A stretch of 64,000 nucleotides of DNA from Dyella dinghuensis. GTDB lineage: Bacteria; Pseudomonadota; Gammaproteobacteria; Xanthomonadales; Rhodanobacteraceae. The notes beneath the pieces are model-generated. The model was not told the origin of the DNA and did not search any database. It was given only the letters and a program-made list of their open reading frames with translations. Each line of letters starts with the position of its first letter. The first letter of the stretch is position 1. Both the position numbers and the translations under genes were made by a program. The DNA is taken from NCBI RefSeq assembly GCF_003977615.1, contig NZ_RYZR01000007.1, positions 372,001 through 436,000 on the forward strand, written 5' to 3'. Shown here piece after piece: positions 8,250-17,082 of this stretch.

Positions 8250-8986
8250 GCAATATTGATACTGCACGCAAACCACATGCGGCTCTCGATATTCGCTCAC
8301 GGCGCGCCAAGGCGGTAAAGATCGAGAGATTGCTCAAATTGCCGGCGACGGAAGCGGAAATTCACTTGCTTGAGGTCGGCACGGGTTCGGGGGGGATCGC
8401 CCACTATTTCGCTTCGCAATCAAAGCAGCGTTACTTGGTCGATGCAGTAGATGTCTGCGACAATCGTCAGCTAACGGACGGTTTTCGTTATACACAGGTA
8501 GATGGCACTGAACTGCCATTTCCCAACGAAAGCTTCGATGTCGTGTTGTCCAATCACGTCATTGAACATGTTGGAGACCGGGAGGCGCAGCTTCGCCACC
8601 TGCTAGAACTAAAACGTGTTCTGAAACCAGGGGCAGTCGGGTATTTGGCAGTCCCTAACCGCTGGATGTTCGTTGAGCCTCACTATCGGTTGGCGTTTTT
8701 AAGCTGGCTTCCGCGCCGATTGCGTAGCCCTTATCTGCGGCTTTGGAAAAAAGGGAAGTTTTACGATTGCGAACCTCTGCAGATGAACGAGTTGGAATCA
8801 ATGCTCAGCGAAGTTGCGTTGGTTTGGAAGAATATCTGCATAGAAGCATTGCACGTTACTTTTGAAATCGAACGTCCCGACTCCCTGATGGCGCGATGGA
8901 TGCGCGTGCTACCCGACGCTGTATTGGTTCCTTTCAGGGGGCTCATTCCGACCTTGATTTACCGAATCGAGCGCCGCATCGAATGA
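8246..8986 (+). CDS. Class I SAM-dependent methyltransferase
   Basis: 246 aa. SAM-binding motif I is LLEVGTGSGGIAHYFA, followed by the acidic residue in VDAVDVCDN, then GTELPFPNESFDVVLSNHVI (Methyltransf_11 type) and a proline-rich VPNRWMF after the fourth strand. There is no zinc ribbon, unlike the other methyltransferase at 4993-5991. Its place inside a glycosyltransferase operon, with ATGA overlaps on both sides, suggests methylation of a sugar or of the glycan end during assembly. The substrate is not predictable. Confidence 0.8.
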   Translation: MSNIDTARKPHAALDIRSRRAKAVKIERLLKLPATEAEIHLLEVGTGSGGIAHYFASQSKQRYLVDAVDVCDNRQLTDGFRYTQVDGTELPFPNESFDVVLSNHVIEHVGDREAQLRHLLELKRVLKPGAVGYLAVPNRWMFVEPHYRLAFLSWLPRRLRSPYLRLWKKGKFYDCEPLQMNELESMLSEVALVWKNICIEALHVTFEIERPDSLMARWMRVLPDAVLVPFRGLIPTLIYRIERRIE

Positions 8987-9918
8987 GTTCCAAGAGCTGC
9001 TTAGATATGTCCGGGATGGCAACAGTAACTGTGACATTCAATCCCGATGTTGCCGTGTTGACGGCGCAACTGGAAAGCTTGTCTGCGGCTGCGTTAAAAG
9101 TAGTCATCGATAACGGTTCGGATCCCGCTATTTCGGCAGCGATAAGCGACCTTGCGTCAAAGGTTGCCAGCGTTGTTTTCGTCGCGAATCAAAACAACAT
9201 GGGATTGGGTGCTGCGATCAATCAAGGGGTTGCTACGGTACTCCGTATCGCGCCACAGACGGAATTCGTGCTTTTGTTGGATCAGGATAGCCAGCCTCAG
9301 CGAGAGAGTGTTGAATCTCTGTTGGAAGCATTTCATCAACTCGAATCTATGGGGCGCAACGTGGGCTGTGTAGGGCCGCTGTTGCTCGATACCGCGACGG
9401 GGTTCACGCATGGGTTCCATCAAAGCACACGCTGGCGTTGGAAGCGCGTTTATCCCCGCGTCGACTCAACCGCGTTGGTGCCTTGCGCAAATCTCAACGG
9501 TAGCGGCACATTAATGCGCGCCAGTCTGTTTCAAGGCCTCGGCGGCTTGGATGAGCGCCTTTTCATCGACCACCTGGATACGGATTGGTCTTTTAGAATT
9601 ACCGCGTCCCATCATGAACTCTGGGGAGTGCCCAAGGCGGTATTTGTGCACAAGATGGGCAACGAAAGCCGGCGTTTCTGGCTTTTTGGTTGGCGTCTCT
9701 GGCCTATGCGCACACCGCAGCGTCATTACTACCTGTTTCGTAATACGGTTCTGTTGATGAGACGTTCGTATGTGCCATTTGTGTGGAAAGTTTGGGCGGC
9801 GGTCAAATTGCTTGTTACCTGTGTCATGACTTTGATACTGAATCCACCGCGAGGCGCGCAGCTTGAGAGAATGTGGTGCGGTTTGCGGCATGGGTTTTCA
9901 CTTAAAACAGGTCGATGA
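8983..9918 (+). CDS. GT2 glycosyltransferase, rhamnosyltransferase-like
   Basis: 311 aa from the ATG at 8983, which overlaps the previous stop as ATGA; an in-frame ATG at 8896 lies within the upstream gene and is unlikely. It has the GT2 GT-A fold: VTFNPDVAVLTAQLESL, VIDNGSDP, NNMGLGAAINQG, and the DxD-like LLLDQDSQP. The segment GLDERLFIDHLDTDWSFR is the signature of bacterial rhamnosyltransferases (TIGR01556 type) of O-antigen and capsule clusters. dTDP-L-rhamnose as donor is inferred from that resemblance; no rml genes are in the window. It is the fourth gene of the overlapping operon. Confidence 0.8.
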   Translation: MSSKSCLDMSGMATVTVTFNPDVAVLTAQLESLSAAALKVVIDNGSDPAISAAISDLASKVASVVFVANQNNMGLGAAINQGVATVLRIAPQTEFVLLLDQDSQPQRESVESLLEAFHQLESMGRNVGCVGPLLLDTATGFTHGFHQSTRWRWKRVYPRVDSTALVPCANLNGSGTLMRASLFQGLGGLDERLFIDHLDTDWSFRITASHHELWGVPKAVFVHKMGNESRRFWLFGWRLWPMRTPQRHYYLFRNTVLLMRRSYVPFVWKVWAAVKLLVTCVMTLILNPPRGAQLERMWCGLRHGFSLKTGR

Positions 9919-10826
9919 AAGTGGATGCCCACATGACTCCCGGGGATGTCGTTGGACTTGTTCTGCACTTTCGAACACCCCAACGAACGCTCAGCTGCCT
10001 CGACTCTCTACGCAGAGAGGGTATAACTGAAGTCGTTATTGTGGACAATTCACAGGATGGCGGTGATTCGGTTCTCGCCATGACGCTAGGCATCAAGGCG
10101 TTGTCCGAGCGTGGCATGCGTGCAACTGTGCTGCCGCAGGAACGGAATCTCGGTTTTGCCGCAGGGGTGAATGTGGGCATTCGCCATATCATCAGCGAAT
10201 ATTCGGCGGACGTACTTTTAATAAACTCCGACGCGACTCTTGGCAGCGGTGCATTGGCAGCGATGAGGCAGCTCCTGCCCGATGCAACCTTGGTGGCACC
10301 GTATGCCAGTGCAGCAGACGGAGGGCAGCTGCAATCCCCCTTGGTCTTCTACCAGAAATACCTCGCGCTCTATCTTCGTCGACCAGTACTTGGCTCGATC
10401 AACTACCCCAGTGGCAGTTGTTTACTCGTGCGCCGCGACTACGTACGCACAGATATATTCGATGACGAATTCTTTTTTTACGGTGAAGACGTCATGCTTG
10501 GACATCGAATTACTGAAGGCGATGACGTCTTCAGAGATTGCCCGAGCGCGACCATAGTGCACGGCGGCTCTGTCAGCTCAAAAAATGGTTCAAGGTTCTA
10601 CGAATACCATATGAACCGGGCCCACTGGCTGCTTGCGCGTAAGCTCGCGGCCAATCATCTAGAACGCTTTGTATGCGTGTTCTTGCGCTGTATAACGCTG
10701 CCGCTCAGGGCATTGGTGCGCAGTTTTCGTTGGCGCTCGTTGACGCCGCTAATCGGTTTGGGTTGGGCAACGTCCGATGTATTACGAGGTCGATACAGGG
10801 ATCTCACGCCACCGGTTGCTCGTTGA
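9915..10826 (+). CDS. GT2 glycosyltransferase, rhamnosyltransferase-like
   Basis: 303 aa, starting in an ATGA overlap with the preceding gene. Motifs: VLHFRTPQRTLSCLDSLRRE, VIVDNSQDG, NLGFAAGVNVGIRH and LLINSDATLG (DxD-like), then PSGSCLLVRRDYV and FFFYGEDVMLGHRI, the acceptor-site region of WbbL/RfbF-like GT2 enzymes. It is the last gene of the operon that begins at 6224. Its final 23 nt overlap the 3' end of the convergent flippase gene, and no terminator is visible between them, so antisense read-through could link the two transcripts. Confidence 0.8.
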   Translation: MKVDAHMTPGDVVGLVLHFRTPQRTLSCLDSLRREGITEVVIVDNSQDGGDSVLAMTLGIKALSERGMRATVLPQERNLGFAAGVNVGIRHIISEYSADVLLINSDATLGSGALAAMRQLLPDATLVAPYASAADGGQLQSPLVFYQKYLALYLRRPVLGSINYPSGSCLLVRRDYVRTDIFDDEFFFYGEDVMLGHRITEGDDVFRDCPSATIVHGGSVSSKNGSRFYEYHMNRAHWLLARKLAANHLERFVCVFLRCITLPLRALVRSFRWRSLTPLIGLGWATSDVLRGRYRDLTPPVAR

Positions 10827-12120
10827 CAGGCGCGCGACGTACACCAAATGAAGCAATCATTGCGCAACCCAAAATAGCCATTGACCATTCACTGCAACCC
10901 AGCGCGAGTGCCATGCCGTGAATACCAAAGCGATGCGACAGTGCTAAAGCACTTAGCCCTAGTACGAGCAATCCAATAGCTTCGAAACCGGCACGCGCCC
11001 AAGGCTTATTCATGGACATCAACGAGCTACCGGCGACGATGCGCATGGCCATTCCCGGAAGGACAGGGCATAGCCACCTGATTATGTCTGCCAAACCGCG
11101 ATAGTGCTCGCCAAAGACGGTTTGGAGAATAGGCGCGGCTTGCCAAAGAATCAGTGCGAGAACCATGCTGTAGAGGCTTGCGCAACTCAGGGTCCAGCGA
11201 GATAAGCGGCTCGCAGTTTGCGGAGCGTGGCTATGCTCACGAAACATTCGTGGCAGCATAGTCAGCATCATGGCGATCACCGGCAGGATCAGTGCGCCGA
11301 TAACGCGTGTTCCGGCGGCATATACGCCCGCCGCAGCAAATGGCAGGAGTCGTAAAGCGAGTGTCTTGTCCAGTTCTGCGGGACTGACCGCAGTGATATT
11401 CAGCAAGGCGAAGCCAGACGCATGGCGTATTTCCGGTGTCGTTGGACCGCGCCACTGTGTTGGGTGAGGCCACGCGGGGCGCAGTGTGACGATAGCCAAG
11501 ATCAGGATTGCGCCCGATGCGACGACATATCCATACGCATAGATATCAAGTGCGTTCGCGGGCCGCGTATACCACAGGGCCAATGCGACCAGCATGCGTA
11601 AAAACAGCGGCAAGTTGAGTAGCCACTGAGAGTCAGGTGTGCGTTCACGCCCTTGATATTCGGCACTGATAATGGCGATGAGCGGCTGCACGATGGTTTC
11701 GCTAATTCCCACCGATACCAATGCCGCTAAACTCATTTCTGAGATATGCAGCCACTGATGTGCGATCAAGAAATAGGCGACGAAAAGCAACAAGCCGAAA
11801 ATGCACGTGACCGGCAGCGCATAGCGTAGGACGGTATCTCTCAACGACGATTTCTTGGCCACCTCGCTAAGTAAAACGACATTCGTACCGAAACTTGAAA
11901 GTGTTCCCAGTGTTAGCGCCAAGGAAGCCAAGCCGGCAAATTCACCAAAGGCGAGCGGGCCTAGCACGCGCGCGACCACGAGCAACGTAGCCGCCTGAAT
12001 CACTAGTCTGGCACCCAGTGAAAGACTTGTATGAATGGTGGCGCGTGTGGCTGCGATAGTCATAATAAGTGGGGCGAGCGTGTCCGTGGCAGACACAATG
12101 CGGTGACTGTTTGTCCTCAA
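10804..12120 (-). CDS. Wzx/MurJ-type flippase (polysaccharide translocase)
   Basis: 438 aa, almost wholly hydrophobic, with 12-14 predicted membrane helices and the glycine-rich N-terminal helix SLSLGARLVIQAATLLVVAR typical of the MATE/MVF polysaccharide-exporter family. It is predicted to flip a lipid-linked glycan from the cytoplasmic to the periplasmic face, which would supply substrate to the GT-C/TMTC-like enzymes encoded beside it. The frame opens with a TTG at 12120 that overlaps the upstream TGA (TTGA). An ATG at 12063 is an equally good start, since the intervening 19 residues are not conserved-looking; neither has a clear ribosome site. It is co-directional with the two TMTC-like genes upstream. 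Confidence 0.8.
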   Translation of the reverse strand: MRTNSHRIVSATDTLAPLIMTIAATRATIHTSLSLGARLVIQAATLLVVARVLGPLAFGEFAGLASLALTLGTLSSFGTNVVLLSEVAKKSSLRDTVLRYALPVTCIFGLLLFVAYFLIAHQWLHISEMSLAALVSVGISETIVQPLIAIISAEYQGRERTPDSQWLLNLPLFLRMLVALALWYTRPANALDIYAYGYVVASGAILILAIVTLRPAWPHPTQWRGPTTPEIRHASGFALLNITAVSPAELDKTLALRLLPFAAAGVYAAGTRVIGALILPVIAMMLTMLPRMFREHSHAPQTASRLSRWTLSCASLYSMVLALILWQAAPILQTVFGEHYRGLADIIRWLCPVLPGMAMRIVAGSSLMSMNKPWARAGFEAIGLLVLGLSALALSHRFGIHGMALALGCSEWSMAILGCAMIASFGVRRAPVNEQPVA

Positions 12121-14219
12121 TGCTTGGGTAGTAGCTCTTGCAAGCTGCCGATGCTCTCGTCTAGTCGACCGCCAATATTGAGTTGCCTGAGAGCCTCGAT
12201 TTGTTGACTTGCTTCGTTTGTGTCGCCTTTTGCGATGGCCATGCGCGCAAGCGTAATGTGATAAGCCGGCTCGCTTGGCTTGTCCTGCGTTGCTTGCCTG
12301 AGCATGTGCTCGCCGAGGTCGTGATTGTCAAGTACGTTCCACGCATAGTCGCCATACATCGCAAACAGGCGTGCAGTTGGATTCGGATGTGACAGAGCAG
12401 CCTGAAACGCGTCAATCATCGGCTGATGCGGCAGATTGCAAAGTCCATTCTCAGCACATTGCACCAGCGCGCTTAGCGAGCTTTCGTCCTGTACGCCCGG
12501 GGGGCGGGATCGCAGTTTTTCGATCATGCTTTGCCACCACGCGTCCTTCAACGGCAGCCCCATTCTGGAATTCATGAAGATCAAGGCTTGCTGAGGCAAA
12601 ATTGAAGACCCGGGGAGTGCGGCGGCGCGCTCAAGTGGAGCGTAAACGAGCGGCGTATAGGGAGACGCTGGGTCGTAGTTTGAATAAATGATCAGCGTAC
12701 GACCAAGCTCGTATTGGGCGCGCGGGGACTTCGGGGCACGAGCGGCCAATTCGGCAGCCAATCGCAACGGATCACCCCACGCGCGGGCCGTGAACAACGT
12801 TTGTGTAGCGCAAATGCCGATGAAAATGAGGATGGCGCCAAATCGCCAAATGGCCTGGATTCTTGGGCCGGCCAGTTCAGCTCGCCATCCCGCATTGACG
12901 GCTGTTGCAGTGGCCTGAGGGATTTGCGCGATCAGTGGGATAACGGCCAACAGAAGTCCGAAGCTTGCAAAATAATTGCGGTGCTCATAGACCAATTCCA
13001 GTGGAATGACCGTTGCGGTGAGCAGCTGACAACCTAGAAACCAAAAAATACCCAGCGCGAGTAGCGGCCTGTGGCGGCGCTGGAAGACAGCCAGAACAAT
13101 TAGCGCCAGCAAAAACAGAATCGACAAAATGGTTGTGTAGGGTTGTAAGAATCCCGAAGAAGCGACGTAATCGTCGTGGTAGAACGACAGGAATGTCGGG
13201 TGTGGTAAGAGCGTCCAGTAAATGTAGTCGACGACCACTCTTGCTTCGGTTAGAAGACGAGTGTTGAGTGTGAAGTCTCTTGTCGCCCATGCAGCGGGAT
13301 TCAGTACGCTCGGCAAAAGCCAAGCCAGTCCGATGATCGCCGGCAACGCCAGTACCACGGCAAACAGAGCGATGATGGAGGTGTCGCGTCGCTTCTGCGA
13401 GCTTTGGAAATCGAGCAGCGCCCACTCTGCGAGTACGGCATAGAGCGGCAGCATGACAGCGGTTTCTTTCGCAAGAACTCCGATTAGCACGGGCAACACG
13501 AGACTGATCGCGCTCAACAGAAGCAAGGATCGGCGTACATCATTCGATGTGACCGGCGAAAGCATCGCCGATCTGCACCTTAAAAAGCCGTAGAGGCCGA
13601 TAAGCACGAAGGCATTCGCCATGCTTTCCATGCGTTGTACGACGTACAGCACGCAAGTAAGGTTGATCGGTAGCACCATCCAGGCTACCGCAATCAGCGC
13701 TGCGATCGTGCCGCTATTTCTGTGGAACGTGTCCGGCGTAAAAGTTTGTGGCGCGGTCAGCGATTTCCGGGCCGATAACAAGAGGAGTTGGTGAGCAACG
13801 AGAAAGACGAGAAAGCCGTTTATCACATGGAAGAGCAGATTCGTCAGCTTCATCCAATATGGGTCGAGGCCGGTCGCAAGGTAGTTCAGCGCAAAGCTGA
13901 AGGAGGCGAGCGGTCGCTTGAAGTCGCTGGCAGGAGATGACAGCGCCGCGCGTACCAGCGACGGAATATTGAAGTGCTGGGGTTGTACCCCGGGGTTCTC
14001 GACGATGTTCGGGTAATCGTCAAATAGCCAACCGCCAGAGAGCCCAAGGCAATAGATCAATATCGTCAGGCAGCATCCAATGGTCAGTATTACCCACCCG
14101 CTGCGGAAGAAATGCGTGTCCTTCATGGCACGCTCTGGGTGCGGGGGTTCATCGGGATGAGTCGAGGCATTTTTAGCGGGCTTGGCTTGTGTAGCGCCCA
14201 TCATACCGGGCCAGCCCAT
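12117..14219 (-). CDS. TMTC-like GT-C membrane protein with C-terminal TPRs (subfamily 1)
   Basis: 700 aa. After a polar N-terminus the first loop carries GGWLFDDYPNIVENPGVQP, the DD motif of TMTC-type GT-C proteins, then FKRPLASFSFALNYL and KLTNLLFHVINGFLVFLVA, matching the RPL..LTF.LNY and H..N...H blocks of that family. Further conserved pieces are LYVVQRMESMANAFVL and AKETAVMLPLYAVL. About ten or more membrane helices are followed by a periplasmic TPR-like domain from about residue 480. TMTC enzymes transfer mannose from a polyprenyl-phosphate donor to Ser/Thr; activity here is inferred. A later start, MKDTHFFRSGW at 14126, would remove a proline-rich N-terminus. It is 39 nt downstream of its paralogue and overlaps the flippase by 4 nt. 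Confidence 0.75.
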   Translation of the reverse strand: MGWPGMMGATQAKPAKNASTHPDEPPHPERAMKDTHFFRSGWVILTIGCCLTILIYCLGLSGGWLFDDYPNIVENPGVQPQHFNIPSLVRAALSSPASDFKRPLASFSFALNYLATGLDPYWMKLTNLLFHVINGFLVFLVAHQLLLLSARKSLTAPQTFTPDTFHRNSGTIAALIAVAWMVLPINLTCVLYVVQRMESMANAFVLIGLYGFLRCRSAMLSPVTSNDVRRSLLLLSAISLVLPVLIGVLAKETAVMLPLYAVLAEWALLDFQSSQKRRDTSIIALFAVVLALPAIIGLAWLLPSVLNPAAWATRDFTLNTRLLTEARVVVDYIYWTLLPHPTFLSFYHDDYVASSGFLQPYTTILSILFLLALIVLAVFQRRHRPLLALGIFWFLGCQLLTATVIPLELVYEHRNYFASFGLLLAVIPLIAQIPQATATAVNAGWRAELAGPRIQAIWRFGAILIFIGICATQTLFTARAWGDPLRLAAELAARAPKSPRAQYELGRTLIIYSNYDPASPYTPLVYAPLERAAALPGSSILPQQALIFMNSRMGLPLKDAWWQSMIEKLRSRPPGVQDESSLSALVQCAENGLCNLPHQPMIDAFQAALSHPNPTARLFAMYGDYAWNVLDNHDLGEHMLRQATQDKPSEPAYHITLARMAIAKGDTNEASQQIEALRQLNIGGRLDESIGSLQELLPKH

Positions 14220-14258
14220 TTGTATTAGCGCGGCATCCCCCGGTTTGGGGGACCCCAG

Positions 14259-16232
14259 TTACCCGCCCGTCGAAGTCGTTGCTGGACTTTCCAGCGCTTT
14301 TTGAGCTTTCGCGCGCAGAGCGAGGAGCGTTGCATCGCCAACCAGGGCAGGTTGCATGGCCTGGGCCTTTTCGATCACCGCCAGCGCTTCACGATCGCGG
14401 TGGCCGTCGATCAGGTAGTTGGCCAGTTGTGCAACCTCGCCTGACGTGTGCGTCTTCAACGTCATGACGTCTTGCCACTGTTCAACGGCAAGAGCAGGAT
14501 TTCCCAGCGCAATTCCTGCAAGTTCTGCGTACTGAACATGCAGGCTCACGAGTTTGGGTTGCCTTGCAATGGCAATTTCGTATGCACGTGCAAGCTGCGT
14601 GGCGTCGATGTTGACATGGTCATAGAGCCTGTTGTGCAAAAGGCCATTGAGCGCGAGATAGGTCTCCGGGCCCATCGGGCGTGTCCGCAATTTTTCTTGC
14701 AGGCTATCCCACCACACACGGCTGTCCACCCCTGGATGGTTGGCGCCCTGAATCAGGAGTGCATCTTCTGGCAGGATGGAAGAGCCAGGGAGTCTGGCCG
14801 CCCGTTCCAATTCCTTGATACCTAGCCAGTAGGCGGGTACATCGGGATTGTCACTGGAAATCGCAACGTAGCGCCGGGCAAGATCGAGTGCTGCACGTGC
14901 CGAGCCGGGATTGTATTCGGCCAGCGTTGTAGCCAACTGCAGCGGGCTGCTCCAGGTGCCCGCGCGCAAAAACGTGAGGAAGCTTAAATTGAAAACAAGC
15001 ACCAGGGCGATGATAGCCGGCATGCTTGGAGAAACTTTTCGGCATGCGAGCCATATGAGGTCAGCCAATACCAGCAGCACACCGAACAATCCCGGGTAAT
15101 TGCGATGCTCGAACACAAGTTCCAGCGGGAGTGGGCTGCTGGTCAAGGCGTTTGCCATGAAGAACCAGCCTATGCCCAGGGCGAGCAGTGGACGTCTATG
15201 GCGTACGGCGACAGCCAACCCCAGCAGTGTTGCCAGAAACAGTCCGCCAATTAGCGTAGTCGCGGGATGTAGCAGGCTTGCCGATGCCGGGTAATTGTCG
15301 TAGTAGAAGTGCAGCAGGCTGGGAAGAGGCACGAGGCTCCAGCCCAGGTACATCGGCAGTACGCGCAATTGAGTCAGTTCGCGTTGCCAGGCTGTGAAGT
15401 CACGAGCGCTGTAGGCTTCGGCAGTGGCGTAACGCGGTAACAGGTAACCAACGAATATCGTGAGCGCTAACGCACAACCGCAGGTGTAGAAAATTTTCCA
15501 CAAGCGGCTGGTCTGCGAATTGGATGCAGCGAAGCGCAGAATCGTCAGCTCCAAAAGCAACGCATAGCCGGGCACCAGTACAGCGGTCTCTTTGGCGCAA
15601 TAACCCATGGCCACAAGGACCGTAGATAACAGTAGCCATGGCCATGCACGCTGCCCAACTTGCTGTTGCTCTCGGGCACGCCAGTAACAAAGCAGTGCAA
15701 GCAGAACAAAGGTGAAGCCCATGATTTCCATGCGCTGCACCACATACATCACTACGGAAATTTGTAGTGGATGGATAGCCCAGGCAGCAGCAACGGCCAG
15801 CGCCCAATATTGCGTGCGCTGGCGAGCGGAGTTTTTGATGCTGTCGGATGCGGTATTCCAGCTTGCGGCCAGGAGTTTGTCAGCCAGAAGCCAAACCAAC
15901 ATTACATTCAGTAGATGAAGGGCGAGATTAGTAGCCTTGAATCCCCACGTGCTGCCACCCAGTGCGTAGTTAAGCGCGTAGGTAAGCATGACGAGGGGGC
16001 GCTGAATATTGGTGAGCGACCATTCCCACAGTGCATGCCACGACTGCCAATGCCAATCGTTGATATGGACGACTGGATTTTCTACAAAAATCGGGTAGTC
16101 ATCGAAAATGAAGCCACCGGATAGGGCGGGCCAGAATGCCACGATGGTGATCGCGCACAGCGCGAACATGCCCAAGGCGTAAGTCACGTGACGATTACTG
16201 GTTAGCACTGGCATTGCGTACCCTAACGGCAT
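14259..16232 (-). CDS. TMTC-like GT-C membrane protein with C-terminal TPRs (subfamily 1)
   Basis: 657 aa, clearly paralogous to the next gene downstream. The first loop reads GGFIFDDYPIFVENPVVH, then IQRPLVMLTYALNYALGG and ATNLALHLLNVMLVWLLAD; later blocks are HPLQISVVMYVVQRMEIMG, AKETAVLVPGYALL and FEHRNYPGLFGVLLV. Membrane helices end near residue 420; the C-terminal ~220 residues are helical TPR-like repeats (NPALAVEQWQDVMTL, DREALAVIEKAQAMQP). Candidate role: periplasmic O-glycosylation, perhaps of the pilins encoded immediately upstream. Starts are possible at 16232 or at the ATG at 16214 (MPVLTSNRH). The gene begins a few bases after the pilin terminator, so it is probably expressed by read-through or from a weak promoter of its own. 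Confidence 0.75.
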   Translation of the reverse strand: MPLGYAMPVLTSNRHVTYALGMFALCAITIVAFWPALSGGFIFDDYPIFVENPVVHINDWHWQSWHALWEWSLTNIQRPLVMLTYALNYALGGSTWGFKATNLALHLLNVMLVWLLADKLLAASWNTASDSIKNSARQRTQYWALAVAAAWAIHPLQISVVMYVVQRMEIMGFTFVLLALLCYWRAREQQQVGQRAWPWLLLSTVLVAMGYCAKETAVLVPGYALLLELTILRFAASNSQTSRLWKIFYTCGCALALTIFVGYLLPRYATAEAYSARDFTAWQRELTQLRVLPMYLGWSLVPLPSLLHFYYDNYPASASLLHPATTLIGGLFLATLLGLAVAVRHRRPLLALGIGWFFMANALTSSPLPLELVFEHRNYPGLFGVLLVLADLIWLACRKVSPSMPAIIALVLVFNLSFLTFLRAGTWSSPLQLATTLAEYNPGSARAALDLARRYVAISSDNPDVPAYWLGIKELERAARLPGSSILPEDALLIQGANHPGVDSRVWWDSLQEKLRTRPMGPETYLALNGLLHNRLYDHVNIDATQLARAYEIAIARQPKLVSLHVQYAELAGIALGNPALAVEQWQDVMTLKTHTSGEVAQLANYLIDGHRDREALAVIEKAQAMQPALVGDATLLALRAKAQKALESPATTSTGG

Positions 16233-16241
16233 CGAGGGGCC

Positions 16242-16273
16242 AAAAGAGAAGGGCCGCCTTGAGAGCGGCCCTT
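16242..16273 (-). terminator. Rho-independent terminator after the first pilin gene
   Basis: On the minus strand AAGGGCCGC and GCGGCCCTT form a perfect 9-bp stem around TCTCAAG, followed by CTCTTTT. It lies 32 nt after the pilin stop and only 10 nt before the first possible start of the downstream TMTC-like gene. Confidence 0.85.
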
Positions 16274-16304
16274 CTTAAAAGCACTTTCAACAACAGCGAG
16301 CTAA

Positions 16305-16766
16305 TTAGCCGTTCGGGCAGCTCGTCGGTGCGTACTTGGCAGACACCGTGGTGCTGCAGGTCCAACCACCGCTTGCGGAGCGCGTCCAAATCAAGTTATT
16401 ACCGCTGATCACGGTATTGGCCGAGCCGCCAAACGTAGACGTGATCGAAGCCGTGCCACTGGTATTGATCACGATGGCCGGTACTTCCGTGCCCGTCATG
16501 AGGGCGGAGGACGTTGCGGTTTCCACGCAGGCCGACGTGTTGCCGCCAGCGCCACCGCCGGCGGGAGTGATCGTGCCGGTGGTGCCGTTGTTCAAGCAAT
16601 CTTCCACGACAACCTTCTGGTCGCCGGCTTCACCCATCACGCGGGTGACCTGCGAGCGAATGACATAAGCCTGGTACTGCGGAATGGCGATAGCCGCCAA
16701 GATAGCGATAATCGCAACCACGATCATCAGTTCGATCAGGGTAAAGCCCTTCTGCATGCTCTTCAT
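16305..16766 (-). CDS. pilA: Type IV major pilin PilA (copy 1)
   Basis: 153 aa. Class III leader MKSMQKG, then the prepilin-peptidase site and N-terminal helix [20 protein letters not shown] with Glu at mature position 5. It is a type IVa pilin subunit assembled by PilB. The C-terminus has a cysteine pair (WTCSTT and TSCPNG) expected to form the disulfide-bounded D-loop, with extra cysteines at DCLNNG and TSACVET. The mature part is rich in Ser, Thr and Gly, so O-glycosylation is possible. The start is set by AGAGGAA seven bases before the ATG; the longer frame upstream has no leader peptide. A sigma54 promoter lies about 125 nt upstream and a strong terminator follows, so it is probably a highly expressed monocistronic unit. 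Confidence 0.95.
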   Translation of the reverse strand: MKSMQKGFTLIELMIVVAIIAILAAIAIPQYQAYVIRSQVTRVMGEAGDQKVVVEDCLNNGTTGTITPAGGGAGGNTSACVETATSSALMTGTEVPAIVINTSGTASITSTFGGSANTVISGNNLIWTRSASGGWTCSTTVSAKYAPTSCPNG

Positions 16767-17082
16767 GATGGTTCCTCTGTTTAGGTCAAAATGACCGTTT
16801 CTCACGCCCCCTGCGCCCCGCCCGGGTCCCGTCTTTCGGGTCCGGCCCCCACACGAGGTCAGGAACAATCAGGAAGCTCCAGCCATGGGTAGCACTATAT
16901 GTGCCATTCCCTCCTAGATTCCGTGTTCGTTATCCAGGAGGCAAACGGATTGTGCATGGGGGCACAGTGTCCAACAAGCTATTGCTGAGAAATCGACCGC
17001 GAAACTGTGGACTCGGTCCAACAGGTTGTTGCAAATGGACGCAATGGGTCAAAGAGTGACGCTACTGGTCATGCACATTGGG
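16767..17082. other. Intergenic region between the two pilin genes, 316 nt
   Basis: It contains the sigma54 promoter of pilA copy 1 and a ~110-nt GC-rich leader with a short dyad (GGACCCG / CGGGACCC). The part nearer to copy 2 (16950-17082) holds two copies of GTCCAACA (near 16970 and 17018) with no clear meaning. I saw no convincing terminator for copy 2 here, and no gene. Confidence 0.5.
16891..16906 (-). promoter_or_regulatory. Sigma54 (-24/-12) promoter of pilA copy 1
   Basis: On the minus strand TGGCACATATAGTGCT matches TGGCAC-N5-TTGC in all but one fixed base, with exact GG-N10-GC spacing. Pilin genes of pseudomonads and xanthomonads are classically RpoN/PilR dependent. The predicted transcript has a leader of roughly 110 nt. 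Confidence 0.85.
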
